From Spirochaetales bacterium (GTDB taxonomy: Bacteria; Spirochaetota; Spirochaetia; DAHUYW01), in NCBI GenBank assembly GCA_027314665.1, contig DAHVAK010000258.1, positions 1 through 48,533 of the forward strand: a DNA stretch of 48,533 nucleotides. Direction: 5' to 3'. Shown here in pieces: positions 14,933-23,009 of the stretch; position 1 is the stretch's first letter; each line of letters opens with the position of its first letter. The notes beneath the pieces are model-generated. The model saw only the letters and a program-made list of their open reading frames with translations, did no database searches and was not told the origin of the DNA. A program made the position numbers and the translations under genes.

Positions 14933-17017
14933 GTGAATCGACGAGAGGCGGCGCAGGAGATCGATCGCCTTTCGGATCTCCTCAGGCGCTACGAGCATGA
15001 ATACCACGTCCTCAACGCCCCGACGGTCTCGGACCGGGAGTACGACGGGCTCTTCGATCGGCTCCTCGCCCTCGAGCGGGAGCACCCAGCGCTTGCGAAG
15101 CCGGACTCCCCCACCAAGCGGGTGGGGTCCGATCTCTCCTCCGAGCTTCCCGAGGTCGAGCACACCATCCCGGTCTTGAGCCTCGACAAGGCCTATTCCT
15201 TCGACGAAGTCCTGAGCTGGGCGCGCAAGACGAGCGCGAGCGTGGAGCGGGAGCTCGCCTTCATCGTCGAGGACAAGATCGACGGGGCCTCCATCGTGCT
15301 GTACTACGAGGAGGGGCTCCTCGCGCGCGGGGTGACGCGGGGCAACGGGGTGCGCGGCAACGACGTCACCGAGAACGTGCGCACGATCCGTTCGATCCCC
15401 CTGCGGCTGGCGCGCCCGGTAACCGTCGCGGTGCGCGGCGAGATCTACCTTCCCCTCGACCGCTTTCAGGAGATCAACGCGAGCCTCGAGCTTCCCTACG
15501 CGAACCCGCGCAACCTCGCTGCCGGCAGCCTGCGGCGGGTGAAGAGCGCCGATGTGGCCAAGATTCCCCTCAACATCTTCGCCTACGAGGGCTTCTTCGG
15601 CGGCTCGACCGATCGCCCGCCTCGCTCGCACGTCGAGGTGCTGACCGAGCTTGAGCGCCTCGGGCTTCGCGTGAGCAAGCAGCTTGGGCTCTTCGCGAGC
15701 GGAGCGCAAGCCGAGCGGCTCGCGGAGCTTGCGCGCTCGGAGCATCCCACCTGGACGGTGGGCGGGCTCGATGCGATGGCGGACTACCTGAAGCGGCGGA
15801 GCGAAGAGCGGCGCAGCCTCTCCTACGAAATCGATGGGCTGGTGGTGAAGGTGGACGAGCTCGCCGCGCGCGAGCTTCTCGGCTACACCGGCCACCATCC
15901 CCGCTGGGCGATCGCCTACAAGTTCGAGGCCCCCGAGGGGATCACCGTCGTGCAGGGGATCGACGTCCAGGTCGGGCGCACGGGCAGGATTACCCCGGTC
16001 GCCCGCGTGAAGCCGGTCTCGATCGGGGGCTCCACCATCTCGAACGTCACCCTTCACAACCAGGACTACGTGGCCATGCTCGAGCTAGCAGTCGGGGACA
16101 CGGTCGCGGTCTCGCGCCGCGGCGACGTCATTCCGGCCGTCGAGCGGGTCATCGAAAAGAGCGAGGAGAACAGCACCTGGCGGATGCCGGAGGTCTGCCC
16201 CGACTGCGGGACGCACCTCGTCCTTCTCGGGGCCCATCACTTCTGCCCCAACCGAGGCTGCCCCTCGCAGGTGCGCGGGAGGCTGCTCTTCTTCACCGCG
16301 CGCGGACAGATGGACGTCGACAATCTCGGCCCCGAGACCATCGACGTGCTCATCGCGCAGGGGATGCTCCGCGAACCGTCCGACATCTACTTCTGCGACT
16401 ACGACAAGCTCGCTGAGCTGCCGGGGTTCGGCGAGAAGAAGATCGCCCTCATCAAGTCGGGGGTCGCAAAGAGCAAGGCCCAGCCCTTCCGGATCGTGCT
16501 CCAGTCGCTCGGGGTCCCCGAGCTGGGCCAGAAGGTGGCGGAGCTCCTCGGGGAGGCGGGCTACCGCTCGATCGACGAGCTGCTTGCCCTCGTCGAGCGC
16601 GGCGAGCTTGCCGCGCTCACGGCCATCCCCGGCATCGGCGAGAAGACCGCCTCCACCATCCTCGCCGAGCTCTCACGCCCGGAGGTGCGCCGTCAGATCG
16701 AACGGCTGCGGGAGGCGGGGCTGAACCTCGCCGAGGAGGCGGGCGAGGCCCTTCCGCAGGCAGCGCAGATCTTCGCCGGCCAGTCCTGGTGCGTGAGCGG
16801 GACCTTCGAGCGATGGAAGCCGCGGGAGCGGGCGATGGAGGAGGTCAAGCGCCGGGGGGGAAGCGTGGTCGGCTCGGTGAGCGGCAAGACGACCCACCTC
16901 CTTGCCGGTCCGGGCGCGGGGAGCAAGCTCGAGAAGGCGCGAGCCCTCGGCGTGACGATCGTCTCGGAGGAGGAGTTCAACGCCCTTCTCGACCGCTCCA
17001 CGAAGAGCGAGGGGTAG
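14933..17017 (+). CDS. ligA: NAD-dependent DNA ligase
   Basis: A 694-residue, full-length LigA that seals nicks using NAD+. Domains in order: Ia (YEHEYHVLNAPTVSDREYD), adenylation domain with the KxDG motif in VEDKIDGAS (Lys115), RGNGVRGNDVTENVRTI, OB fold (VQVGRTGRITPVARVKPV), four-cysteine zinc finger (CPDC ... CPNRGC), helix-hairpin-helix region (ITAIPGIGEKTAS-like, seen as AIPGIGEKTAS), and a C-terminal BRCT domain (WCVSGTFERW, RGGSVVGSVSGKTTHLLAG). It starts at GTG 14933, the last base of an 11-G run that replaces a normal Shine-Dalgarno. It ends one base before the methyltransferase gene. Confidence 0.98.
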   Translation: MNRREAAQEIDRLSDLLRRYEHEYHVLNAPTVSDREYDGLFDRLLALEREHPALAKPDSPTKRVGSDLSSELPEVEHTIPVLSLDKAYSFDEVLSWARKTSASVERELAFIVEDKIDGASIVLYYEEGLLARGVTRGNGVRGNDVTENVRTIRSIPLRLARPVTVAVRGEIYLPLDRFQEINASLELPYANPRNLAAGSLRRVKSADVAKIPLNIFAYEGFFGGSTDRPPRSHVEVLTELERLGLRVSKQLGLFASGAQAERLAELARSEHPTWTVGGLDAMADYLKRRSEERRSLSYEIDGLVVKVDELAARELLGYTGHHPRWAIAYKFEAPEGITVVQGIDVQVGRTGRITPVARVKPVSIGGSTISNVTLHNQDYVAMLELAVGDTVAVSRRGDVIPAVERVIEKSEENSTWRMPEVCPDCGTHLVLLGAHHFCPNRGCPSQVRGRLLFFTARGQMDVDNLGPETIDVLIAQGMLREPSDIYFCDYDKLAELPGFGEKKIALIKSGVAKSKAQPFRIVLQSLGVPELGQKVAELLGEAGYRSIDELLALVERGELAALTAIPGIGEKTASTILAELSRPEVRRQIERLREAGLNLAEEAGEALPQAAQIFAGQSWCVSGTFERWKPRERAMEEVKRRGGSVVGSVSGKTTHLLAGPGAGSKLEKARALGVTIVSEEEFNALLDRSTKSEG

Positions 17018-17018
17018 G

Positions 17019-17843
17019 ATGTACGAGGCGGAGCGAGCGGCAATCGACGAGCTTCAGGCGAAGGGCTTCGGGGTCATCACCCCCGACCAGTACCGCATCG
17101 ACCTGCCGCCCGAGTTCCTCGCCCTGTGGGAAGAGGTGCGGCCCTTCACCATGACCTCCCTCGAGCGCGGCTTCGCTCTCTACCAGGCGGTGCGCTACCT
17201 CTGGGACTCGGGTGTTCCCGGGGACCTCGTGGAATGCGGGGTGTGGAGGGGCGGCTCCTGCATGCTCGCCGCGAAGACCCTCCTCGCTGCCGCGGCAGGC
17301 GGCAGGCTCGAGCAAGCCGCGGGGGCCGCAGCGGGAGGCTCGGTCGGACGCAGGGGAGAGCTCGAGCGGCGCCTATGGCTCTACGACACCTTCTCGGGGC
17401 CGACCGAGCCCAGCGAGGTCGACCGGATCGCTTGGAACGGGAAGGGGGTGCGCGAGCGCTGGGAGGCAGACCGCCGCGGCGAAGCCGCCAATTTCACCTT
17501 GTGGGCGATCGCTCGCGACGAGGTCGCTTCCAACCTCCGCTCCTGCGGCTGGCCTGAGGAGTCGACCGTCCTCGTCGAGGGGGACGTGGTCGAAACCCTC
17601 GAGCGGCAGCGTCCCGAGCGGATCGCCCTCCTACGCCTGGATACCGACTGGTACGAGTCGACCGCGCGGGAGCTTGCCCTGCTCTATCCCCTCCTCGTGT
17701 CGGGAGGGGTCCTCATCATCGACGACTACGGCCACTTCGAGGGAGCGCGCCGCGCGGTCGACGAGTACTTCTCGCCCGCAAGCGGGCGCCACATCCTGCT
17801 CAATCGCATCGACTACACCGGGCGCATCGGCGTCAAGCCCTGA
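17019..17843 (+). CDS. TylF/MycF-family O-methyltransferase
   Basis: A 274-residue S-adenosylmethionine-dependent methyltransferase related to macrocin O-methyltransferase (TylF) and MycF. The family landmarks are VECGVWRGGS (SAM loop, ~residue 70), LYDTFSGPTEPS, LLRLDTDWYEST (metal/substrate aspartates) and GGVLIIDDYGHFEGAR. These enzymes methylate sugar hydroxyls on glycosylated products, so a role in surface-glycan modification is plausible given other sugar genes in the window (inference). The insert around GGRLEQAAGAAAGGSVG is low-complexity and unusual. The ATG at 17019 follows GAGGGG, one base after the ligA stop, so expression is coupled to ligA. Confidence 0.88.
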   Translation: MYEAERAAIDELQAKGFGVITPDQYRIDLPPEFLALWEEVRPFTMTSLERGFALYQAVRYLWDSGVPGDLVECGVWRGGSCMLAAKTLLAAAAGGRLEQAAGAAAGGSVGRRGELERRLWLYDTFSGPTEPSEVDRIAWNGKGVRERWEADRRGEAANFTLWAIARDEVASNLRSCGWPEESTVLVEGDVVETLERQRPERIALLRLDTDWYESTARELALLYPLLVSGGVLIIDDYGHFEGARRAVDEYFSPASGRHILLNRIDYTGRIGVKP

Positions 17844-17858
17844 GCCCCGCAGCCGCAC

Positions 17859-17877
17859 CCTCCGCCGCGGCGGGAGG
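17859..17877. terminator. GC-rich hairpin between convergent genes
   Basis: CCTCCGCC and GGCGGGAGG can pair (one bulged G) in the 53-bp gap between the convergent methyltransferase and PEGA genes. There is no T tract on either side, so intrinsic termination is doubtful; it may only block 3' exonucleases. Confidence 0.25.
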
Positions 17878-17896
17878 CCCGGGTGGTGCGCCCCTG

Positions 17897-19645
17897 TCAG
17901 TGGAGGAGCCCGATCCCCGCTCCGGCCATCAGGTAGTAGCCGAGCGTCGGGCTGAACTCCCCGGCGACCGCCGCGGTGAGGACCAGGTTGCTGTTGGGCG
18001 GAAGCCAATGCAGCTCCCACCCCGCCTCGAGGGGTACGGGGTCGAGCCCGAGCCCCTGCGCGAAGGGCAGGGTGCGCAGCGAGGCGGAGAGCCCGCTCAT
18101 GACCGTGCCGAAGTCGAGCATGAGCCCCGCCCGCGCGTAGCCCCAGGATGAGAAGGCGGCCTGCCCGCCTCCGGCGGAGGTAGAGGGCTCGAGGCTGCCC
18201 TGGTAGCTCACCTGGAAGGGAGAAAGGATCAGCTCCGGATCCAGGAGGAGCGCGAAGGGCCCGATGCGGTACTCAAGCGGCGCGCCGAGCGAGAGGCCCG
18301 TGAAGTTGGTGAGGACATCGGCCGTCGTACCGGTGAGATAGGTCACCTTGGCGGTGGCCGCCGCCCCAAAGCCGCCTTGCGGGGCGGGCTGAAGGAGGCT
18401 GAGCTTCGCCGCTGCTCCGATCGCGTAGGGGGTGACCGCCGGATTGCCGATCTCGGCGGTTCCCTGGGCGTCGATCTCGAGGCCCGAGACCGGGGTGAAG
18501 CGGACACCGAGCTGGAGCGGGACGAGCGCGCCGATGCTTTCGACATGGGCGAGCGCAAGTACCTCCACCTCGAAGCTCCCGAGGGGCAAGACGTCAGGCG
18601 TCGCGGTGAAGAGGAGCCCGGAGGTCCCGGAGAAGAGGCTCCTCGGCGCGATGATCGCCCGGCTCGAGATCGGGATGGTGGTCTCGATGCTGCGGGTGAC
18701 GAGCGCGCCCCGCGCGGGGAGCGCTCCCGGCGCCTCGCTGCTTCCCTCGACCACGATCCGGTAGTTCCCATCGGGAAGGGGCGAGCCGTCGGGAGCGCGC
18801 CCGTTCCACTCCACCCCCTGACTGCGCCGGACGAAGGGCGGAAGCTTCTTCTGCCACACGGTCTGCCCGTCCGGAGAGAGGATCCGCACCTCTCCGGTTC
18901 CGGGCCCGCTCACCTTGAAGCCGATCGCCAGCTCGCCCAGTTGGCCCGGATTCGCTGGATTGAGGATTGGACGCGAGAGGGTGAGGTCGGCCAGCCTGAA
19001 GGCGGCGACCTTGAGCTGGACCGAGAGCGACACCGTGGCGTGGGGTTGGATGTCGATCGGGGTGCTGAAGTCCTCGTAGCCGAAGGCGGAGACGGTTAGG
19101 GTGTGGGGACCGATCGGAAGTTGGGTTATCCCGGGCTGGATGATCTGGGTGTCGACGGTTATCTGCGGTTCGGCCGCGGTCGGGCCGACCGACAGACTGA
19201 GGTAGCCGGTGATCGCCTGGAGCTGGACGGTGATGGTCGCGTAGCTCGCAGGGTCGAGGTTGACCCACTGATCGCTTCGGTAGAAGCCGCTACGCTCGAG
19301 GGTGAGCCGAACGGTCCCCGCGCCGAAGCCTGTGTAGAAGAGGGGGGTATCCCCGATATATTGGTCGTTCACGTAGACGTGGGCGCCTTCCGGCTGAGAG
19401 TCGATCTTCAGACCGGCCTGGCTCTGCCCGGCGGCCTGGGGGGTCTGGGCGGTCGCTGTCGCCTGTCCGACCGGCTGCGCCGGTCCAGGCGGGGGCGTGG
19501 TGGGGACCACCGTCGGCCCGGTCTGCGCGGAGGCGGGTTGGGAGGCTCCCTGTGAGGCGGCGATCGAGCGAAAAAGCGAGCCTTTCGTCGTCGCGCATGA
19601 GACAAGGAGGACGGCAACTCCCGCGAGGAGCGCCGCGCGTTTCAC
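17897..19645 (-). CDS. PEGA-domain lipoprotein with FlgD-like Ig domain and beta-barrel-like C terminus
   Basis: A 582-residue exported lipoprotein: VKRAALLAGVAVLLVSC places a lipobox cysteine (LVSC) at residue 17. A Pro/Ala/Gln-rich linker follows. Then come a PEGA domain (IDSQPEGAHVYVND ... FYTGFGAGTVRLTLE), a second PEGA-like repeat (LPIGPHTLTVSAFGYEDF), and a FlgD-type Ig domain (VEWNGRAPDGSPLPDGNYR). About 230 residues of alternating beta strands ending GAGIGLLH could form an outer-membrane barrel. The start is GTG 19645 with GGAG eight bases upstream. The ATG at 19663 would coincide with the predicted transcription start. A surface or periplasmic scaffold is likely; exact role unknown. 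Confidence 0.75.
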   Translation of the reverse strand: MKRAALLAGVAVLLVSCATTKGSLFRSIAASQGASQPASAQTGPTVVPTTPPPGPAQPVGQATATAQTPQAAGQSQAGLKIDSQPEGAHVYVNDQYIGDTPLFYTGFGAGTVRLTLERSGFYRSDQWVNLDPASYATITVQLQAITGYLSLSVGPTAAEPQITVDTQIIQPGITQLPIGPHTLTVSAFGYEDFSTPIDIQPHATVSLSVQLKVAAFRLADLTLSRPILNPANPGQLGELAIGFKVSGPGTGEVRILSPDGQTVWQKKLPPFVRRSQGVEWNGRAPDGSPLPDGNYRIVVEGSSEAPGALPARGALVTRSIETTIPISSRAIIAPRSLFSGTSGLLFTATPDVLPLGSFEVEVLALAHVESIGALVPLQLGVRFTPVSGLEIDAQGTAEIGNPAVTPYAIGAAAKLSLLQPAPQGGFGAAATAKVTYLTGTTADVLTNFTGLSLGAPLEYRIGPFALLLDPELILSPFQVSYQGSLEPSTSAGGGQAAFSSWGYARAGLMLDFGTVMSGLSASLRTLPFAQGLGLDPVPLEAGWELHWLPPNSNLVLTAAVAGEFSPTLGYYLMAGAGIGLLH

Positions 19646-19670
19646 CCAACGGTCTCCGATCATCGGGCGT

Positions 19671-19698
19671 AGTATAGTGGAAAACGGTAAAAAATCAA
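19671..19698 (-). promoter_or_regulatory. sigma70-type promoter for the PEGA lipoprotein gene
   Basis: On the minus strand, TTGATT (19698-19693) and TATACT (19676-19671) are 16 bp apart. Transcription should start at about 19663, exactly where an ATG lies. This supports initiation at the GTG of 19645, which has its own GGAG. Confidence 0.55.
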
Positions 19699-19715
19699 CG
19701 AGTGCGACCGATAGG

Positions 19716-20264
19716 ATGGATGTGAACCCTCGACGATGCGCCGTGGCGCTCTTCGCGTCTCTCCTTGCGCTCACCCTCCCGGTCTACGCCGCCGGGCCGG
19801 AGCCGGTCCCCGACGGCTTTCGGGAGCTCCACTTGGGGATGAGCCTCGACGCCGCCAAGAAGGCGCTTCAGGCCGATACCTACTTCGACTACAAGGGCGA
19901 TCCCGACGTATCGATGCTCCAGCGCCCCGACGACAACCTCATCGAGTGCGCGGGCTTTTCCTACATCCGACGCGCCTACTTCCAGTTCCATGACAAGCTG
20001 CTCTACACCATCACCCTCGTGCTGAACCCCTCCGAGATCGATTTCTATACGATGTACACCACCCTCGTCGCCAAGTACGGACAGCCCGCCTTCCTCAATC
20101 CGCAGGAGGTGGTCTGGGAGTCGGCGGCCTACCGTCTTTCCCTTGAGCATCCCTTGAGTGTAAAGTACATCGACCGGACGATCTTCGACGCGTTGAAGGC
20201 GGCCGGCAAGATGCAGGAATCGGAGCGCGCGGTCTCGCGCGAGGAATTCCTCAAGCAGTTCTAA
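19716..20264 (+). CDS. exported protein of unknown function
   Basis: A 182-residue protein with a signal peptide (CAVALFASLLALTLPVYA, cut before AGPEP). The mature part contains FRELHLGMSLDAAKKALQAD, a helix-rich motif seen in small exported proteins that track enzyme-like repeats, then FQFHDKLLYTITLVLN and YTTLVAKYGQPAFLNP. That pattern, hydrophobic strands and a K-YG-P turn, resembles small periplasmic proteins of no known function. The ATG at 19716 has only a poor Shine-Dalgarno; GTG 19722 is an alternative. It is divergent from the PEGA gene and 17 bp before the DUF192 lipoprotein gene, likely one transcript. Confidence 0.72.
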   Translation: MDVNPRRCAVALFASLLALTLPVYAAGPEPVPDGFRELHLGMSLDAAKKALQADTYFDYKGDPDVSMLQRPDDNLIECAGFSYIRRAYFQFHDKLLYTITLVLNPSEIDFYTMYTTLVAKYGQPAFLNPQEVVWESAAYRLSLEHPLSVKYIDRTIFDALKAAGKMQESERAVSREEFLKQF

Positions 20265-20281
20265 CAAAGGATCTTGTCGCG

Positions 20282-20731
20282 ATGTTCAAGAAGTCGACCG
20301 TGGCCAGCGCATGCGCGCTCGCAGCTCTCCTGCTTGCCTCCTGCGCGCCGAAGGTCAAGACCTACACCCTCACCCTCGGGGGAAAGCAGCTTACCGTGGA
20401 AATCGCGGACACACCTGCCGAGCGTGCCCGCGGCCTCATGTTTCGAAAGAGCATGCCCGAGGATCACGGGATGCTCTTCATCTTTCCCTACGACGAGCAG
20501 CTCTCCTTCTGGATGAAGAATACCCTCATTCCGCTTTCGATCGCCTACATCTCCGCCGACGGCGAGGTTCGAGAGATCTATCACATGAGCCCCGAATCCC
20601 TCGAAGCGATCCAGTCCGAGCACGCGGTCCGCTATGCCCTCGAGGTGAACCAGGGGCTCTTCGCGAAGTGGGGGGTAAAGCCTCACGACTACGTGACCCT
20701 TCCGCCGCTCCTGCCCAAGGCGAGCGACTGA
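20282..20731 (+). CDS. DUF192-family lipoprotein
   Basis: A 149-residue protein: signal peptide with lipobox LLASC (Cys21), then a DUF192 domain. Family landmarks are VEIADTPAERARGLMFRKS, GMLFIFPYDEQLSFWMKNT and PLSIAYISADGEV. Members are small, mostly secreted, and of unknown function despite wide distribution. Length fits the family. AAAGGA lies about 11 bases before the ATG. It follows the exported 19716 gene by 17 bp. No terminator is visible after it, and the next gene has its own promoter about 225 bp downstream. Confidence 0.88.
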   Translation: MFKKSTVASACALAALLLASCAPKVKTYTLTLGGKQLTVEIADTPAERARGLMFRKSMPEDHGMLFIFPYDEQLSFWMKNTLIPLSIAYISADGEVREIYHMSPESLEAIQSEHAVRYALEVNQGLFAKWGVKPHDYVTLPPLLPKASD

Positions 20732-20839
20732 TGCCGGGCAGACGGTCGGAAGGCGCCCGTACGCGCGGAGGGCTCCCACGGCAGTGAAGGAGATCCCGAT
20801 CGCCCCGCTTTCCTTGGGGCCCTCCCTCTAGCAGGGTGC

Positions 20840-20956
20840 TGACAGACGCAAAGGCAGCTGCCAAAACGACGTCTTCTCGAACCAAATTGGGGCAAGAGGC
20901 TCAACCGAAACCGCCGTTTTGGCAGCGGGTCAATCACATTGCCAGCAACCTGTCAG
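20840..20956. repeat. nested inverted repeats upstream of the MFS exporter gene
   Basis: GCTGCCAAAACGACG (20858-20872) and CGCCGTTTTGGCAGC (20913-20927) are inverted copies matching at 14 of 15 positions, 40 bp apart. An outer pair, CTGACAG (20840-20846) and CTGTCAG (20950-20956), brackets them and abuts the -35 box. The left inner arm also overlaps a perfect palindrome, GGCAGCTGCC (20854-20863). A regulator-binding region is the simplest reading. Confidence 0.6.
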
Positions 20957-20985
20957 TTGCCGCCGCTTCGCGAAATCGCTATATT
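20957..20985 (+). promoter_or_regulatory. sigma70-type promoter for the MFS exporter gene
   Basis: TTGCCG (20957-20962) and TATATT (20980-20985) are separated by 17 bp. The predicted start is near 20992, giving a ~24-nt leader with AAGGA before the ATG at 21016. The inverted repeats directly upstream suggest regulation. Confidence 0.6.
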
Positions 20986-21015
20986 CCTGAGACAAACAAT
21001 AAGGAATCAACAGAG

Positions 21016-22665
21016 ATGCAGCGTGCCCTGTCGAGTTTCCGCGATCGTCTCATCGACCGCGTCCCCCAGCTTATGCCTACCAGCTCGGTCTACCCGTGGT
21101 TGGTGCTCGTTGCGACCAGCATCGGTACCTTCATGGCGGTTCTTGATGGCACGATCGTGAACATTGCCCTCGCGAAGCTGGAGACGGTTTTCGGGGTCTC
21201 TACGGATGAAGTGCAGTGGGTGATCACCGGCTACATGCTGGTCTTCGGGGTGATGCTCGCCGCCTCCGGATGGCTCTCCGATCGCTTCGGTCAGAAGAGG
21301 ATCTTTCTCCTCGCCCTCGCCCTCTTCACCGCCGGCTCCTTTCTGTGCAGCCTGTCGTGGAACATCACCTCCCTCATCTTCTTTCGGATAGTCCAGGGAG
21401 CCGGCGGCGGGCTGATCCAGCCGGTCGGGATGGCCATCATCACCCGCGAGTTCCCGAAGGAAAAGCGCGGGCTTGCCCTCGGGATCTGGGCGATCTCCTC
21501 GTCGGCCTCGATCTCCCTGGGGCCGACCGCCGGGGGGTGGCTCATTGACAACTTCGCCTGGCACACGATCTTCGATGTGAACGGTCCGATCGGGATCGTC
21601 GGGATCGCGGTGTCCTACCTGATCCTCCGGGAACGGCGAGCCGAGGAGAGCCGAGACTTCGATCTCCTGGGGTTTATCAGCATGTCGGTCTTCCTGGTGA
21701 GCCTCCTTCTCGGGCTTTCGGATGGAAACGCGGGCTGGAACGCCGACGGATGGCACTCTCCCTTCATCCTGGGCTGCTTCGTGCTTTCTGGTGTGGCGCT
21801 GGCGGTCTTCCTCGTCGTCGAGCTCACCGCCGAGCATCCCCTCGTCGACCTCTCGCTTTTCAAGAACTACGATTTCACCCTGAGCAACATCGTCCTGTTC
21901 CTGTTCGGCCTGGGGATGTTCGGAAGCATCTTCCTCCAGCCGCTCTACCTGCAGGAGGCGCTCGGCTACACCCCCCTGCAGGCAGGGCTCGTCACCCTGC
22001 CCATGGGGCTCTTGGTGGCGCTCGTCTCCCCGCTTGCAGGGGTTCTCACCGACCGCTTCGGCGGCAAGGTACCGGTCGCCATAGGGCTCCTGCTCATGGC
22101 CGCGAGCCTCTACGAGTATCGCTTCCTCTCGCTTTTCTCCGAACGGTGGCAGATCCTGATCCCGGTCTACGTTCGAGGGCTCGGGATGGGGCTCATCTTC
22201 TCGCCGATCTCGGCGGTCGCCATCTCGGAGATTCCCGGCCATCGGATGGCACAGGCCTCGGGGCTCATCAACGTGCTTCGCCAGATCGGGGGCAGCTTCG
22301 GGGTCGCCATCCTGAGCACCCTCTTCACGCGCCGGATCATCCTCCACACCGATGTCTTCGGGCAGGCGATGAGCTCCTCCTCCCCCGCCTTCAGGGAGAT
22401 AGCCTCCAACCTGGCGAGCTTTGCGATGCGGACCACCGGCGGGACCATGAGCCAGGCCGCGAGCAAGGGACAGTTGCTCATCGCGAGCTACGTGGGAAAG
22501 CAGGCCTTCGTTGCCGCGATCGACGACGTTTTTCTCGTCGCAGCCTTCGTGGTTGGCTTGTCAATCCTGCCGGTGCTCCTTCTGCGCAACCACCGCAAGG
22601 GCGCGAGTGGGGCGCAGCCGGGCGGAAGCGAGGAGAGGGAGCGCGCGGCGGCGCTGATGGATTAG
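21016..22665 (+). CDS. DHA2-type MFS multidrug exporter (EmrB/QacA family)
   Basis: A 549-residue, probably 14-helix proton antiporter. LDGTIVNIAL is the DHA2 signature in helix 1, GWLSDRFGQKR is motif A after helix 2, and GPTAGGWL is the antiporter motif C in helix 5. The long Ser-rich loop SSSSPAFREI precedes the last helices, as in EmrB. It would export drugs or other amphiphiles from the cytoplasm. No EmrA-like adaptor gene is adjacent. The ATG at 21016 is chosen over an upstream in-frame start at 20836 because the promoter lies between them. Confidence 0.92.
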   Translation: MQRALSSFRDRLIDRVPQLMPTSSVYPWLVLVATSIGTFMAVLDGTIVNIALAKLETVFGVSTDEVQWVITGYMLVFGVMLAASGWLSDRFGQKRIFLLALALFTAGSFLCSLSWNITSLIFFRIVQGAGGGLIQPVGMAIITREFPKEKRGLALGIWAISSSASISLGPTAGGWLIDNFAWHTIFDVNGPIGIVGIAVSYLILRERRAEESRDFDLLGFISMSVFLVSLLLGLSDGNAGWNADGWHSPFILGCFVLSGVALAVFLVVELTAEHPLVDLSLFKNYDFTLSNIVLFLFGLGMFGSIFLQPLYLQEALGYTPLQAGLVTLPMGLLVALVSPLAGVLTDRFGGKVPVAIGLLLMAASLYEYRFLSLFSERWQILIPVYVRGLGMGLIFSPISAVAISEIPGHRMAQASGLINVLRQIGGSFGVAILSTLFTRRIILHTDVFGQAMSSSSPAFREIASNLASFAMRTTGGTMSQAASKGQLLIASYVGKQAFVAAIDDVFLVAAFVVGLSILPVLLLRNHRKGASGAQPGGSEERERAAALMD

Positions 22666-22711
22666 CGGCGATCCGGGGGGCGGGCGCGCCGGGAGGAAAG
22701 GAGGCGGGGCG

Positions 22712-22993
22712 TCAGTCGCGCCCCTTGGCGCGCGGCCGGGCGGGCTTTTCGTCGTCGGCGCCTTCGCCGAGCTCCGGGAACAGCTCGAGGTTCGGCTCCT
22801 CATCCGGGCTCTCGGGCTGGTTCACCAGGAGCTCGACCTTGCGCTCGACCTTCGCCAGGTCCTTCTCGAGCCCCTTTGCAAGCTTGATTCCCTCCTCGAA
22901 AAGGGCGACCGCCTCCTCGAGGGGGATGTTGCCCTCGGTGATCTTTGCATTCAGGTCCTCAAGACGCGCGAGGCGCTCCTCAAAACTCTTCAT
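22712..22993 (-). CDS. xseB: exodeoxyribonuclease VII small subunit
   Basis: A 93-residue protein. MKSFEERLARLEDLNAKI and NIPLEEAVALFEEGIKLAK are the canonical paired helices of XseB, which binds the long helical arm of XseA. The C-terminal ~30 residues are an acidic, then basic, disordered tail that is longer than usual. The ATG at 22993 is the second of two tandem copies of the same 16-bp start region; the upstream copy (ATG 23009) overlaps the xseA stop and closes after nine codons. Co-transcribed with xseA. Confidence 0.95.
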   Translation of the reverse strand: MKSFEERLARLEDLNAKITEGNIPLEEAVALFEEGIKLAKGLEKDLAKVERKVELLVNQPESPDEEPNLELFPELGEGADDEKPARPRAKGRD

Positions 22994-23009
22994 GGTCAAA
23001 ACTCTTCAT
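22978..23009 (-). repeat. 16-bp tandem duplication at the xseA/xseB junction
   Basis: On the minus strand ATGAAGAGTTTTGACC is followed at once by ATGAAGAGTTTTGAGG, two near-identical 16-bp units. The first begins inside the xseA stop (ATGA) and the second is the real xseB start. Duplication of an ancestral ATGA-overlap start explains it. Confidence 0.85.

Noticed and set aside
20836-21015. 60-residue N-terminal extension of the MFS exporter
   Set aside because: It crosses the promoter and the inverted repeats; ATG 21016 has a ribosome site and opens the expected N terminus.
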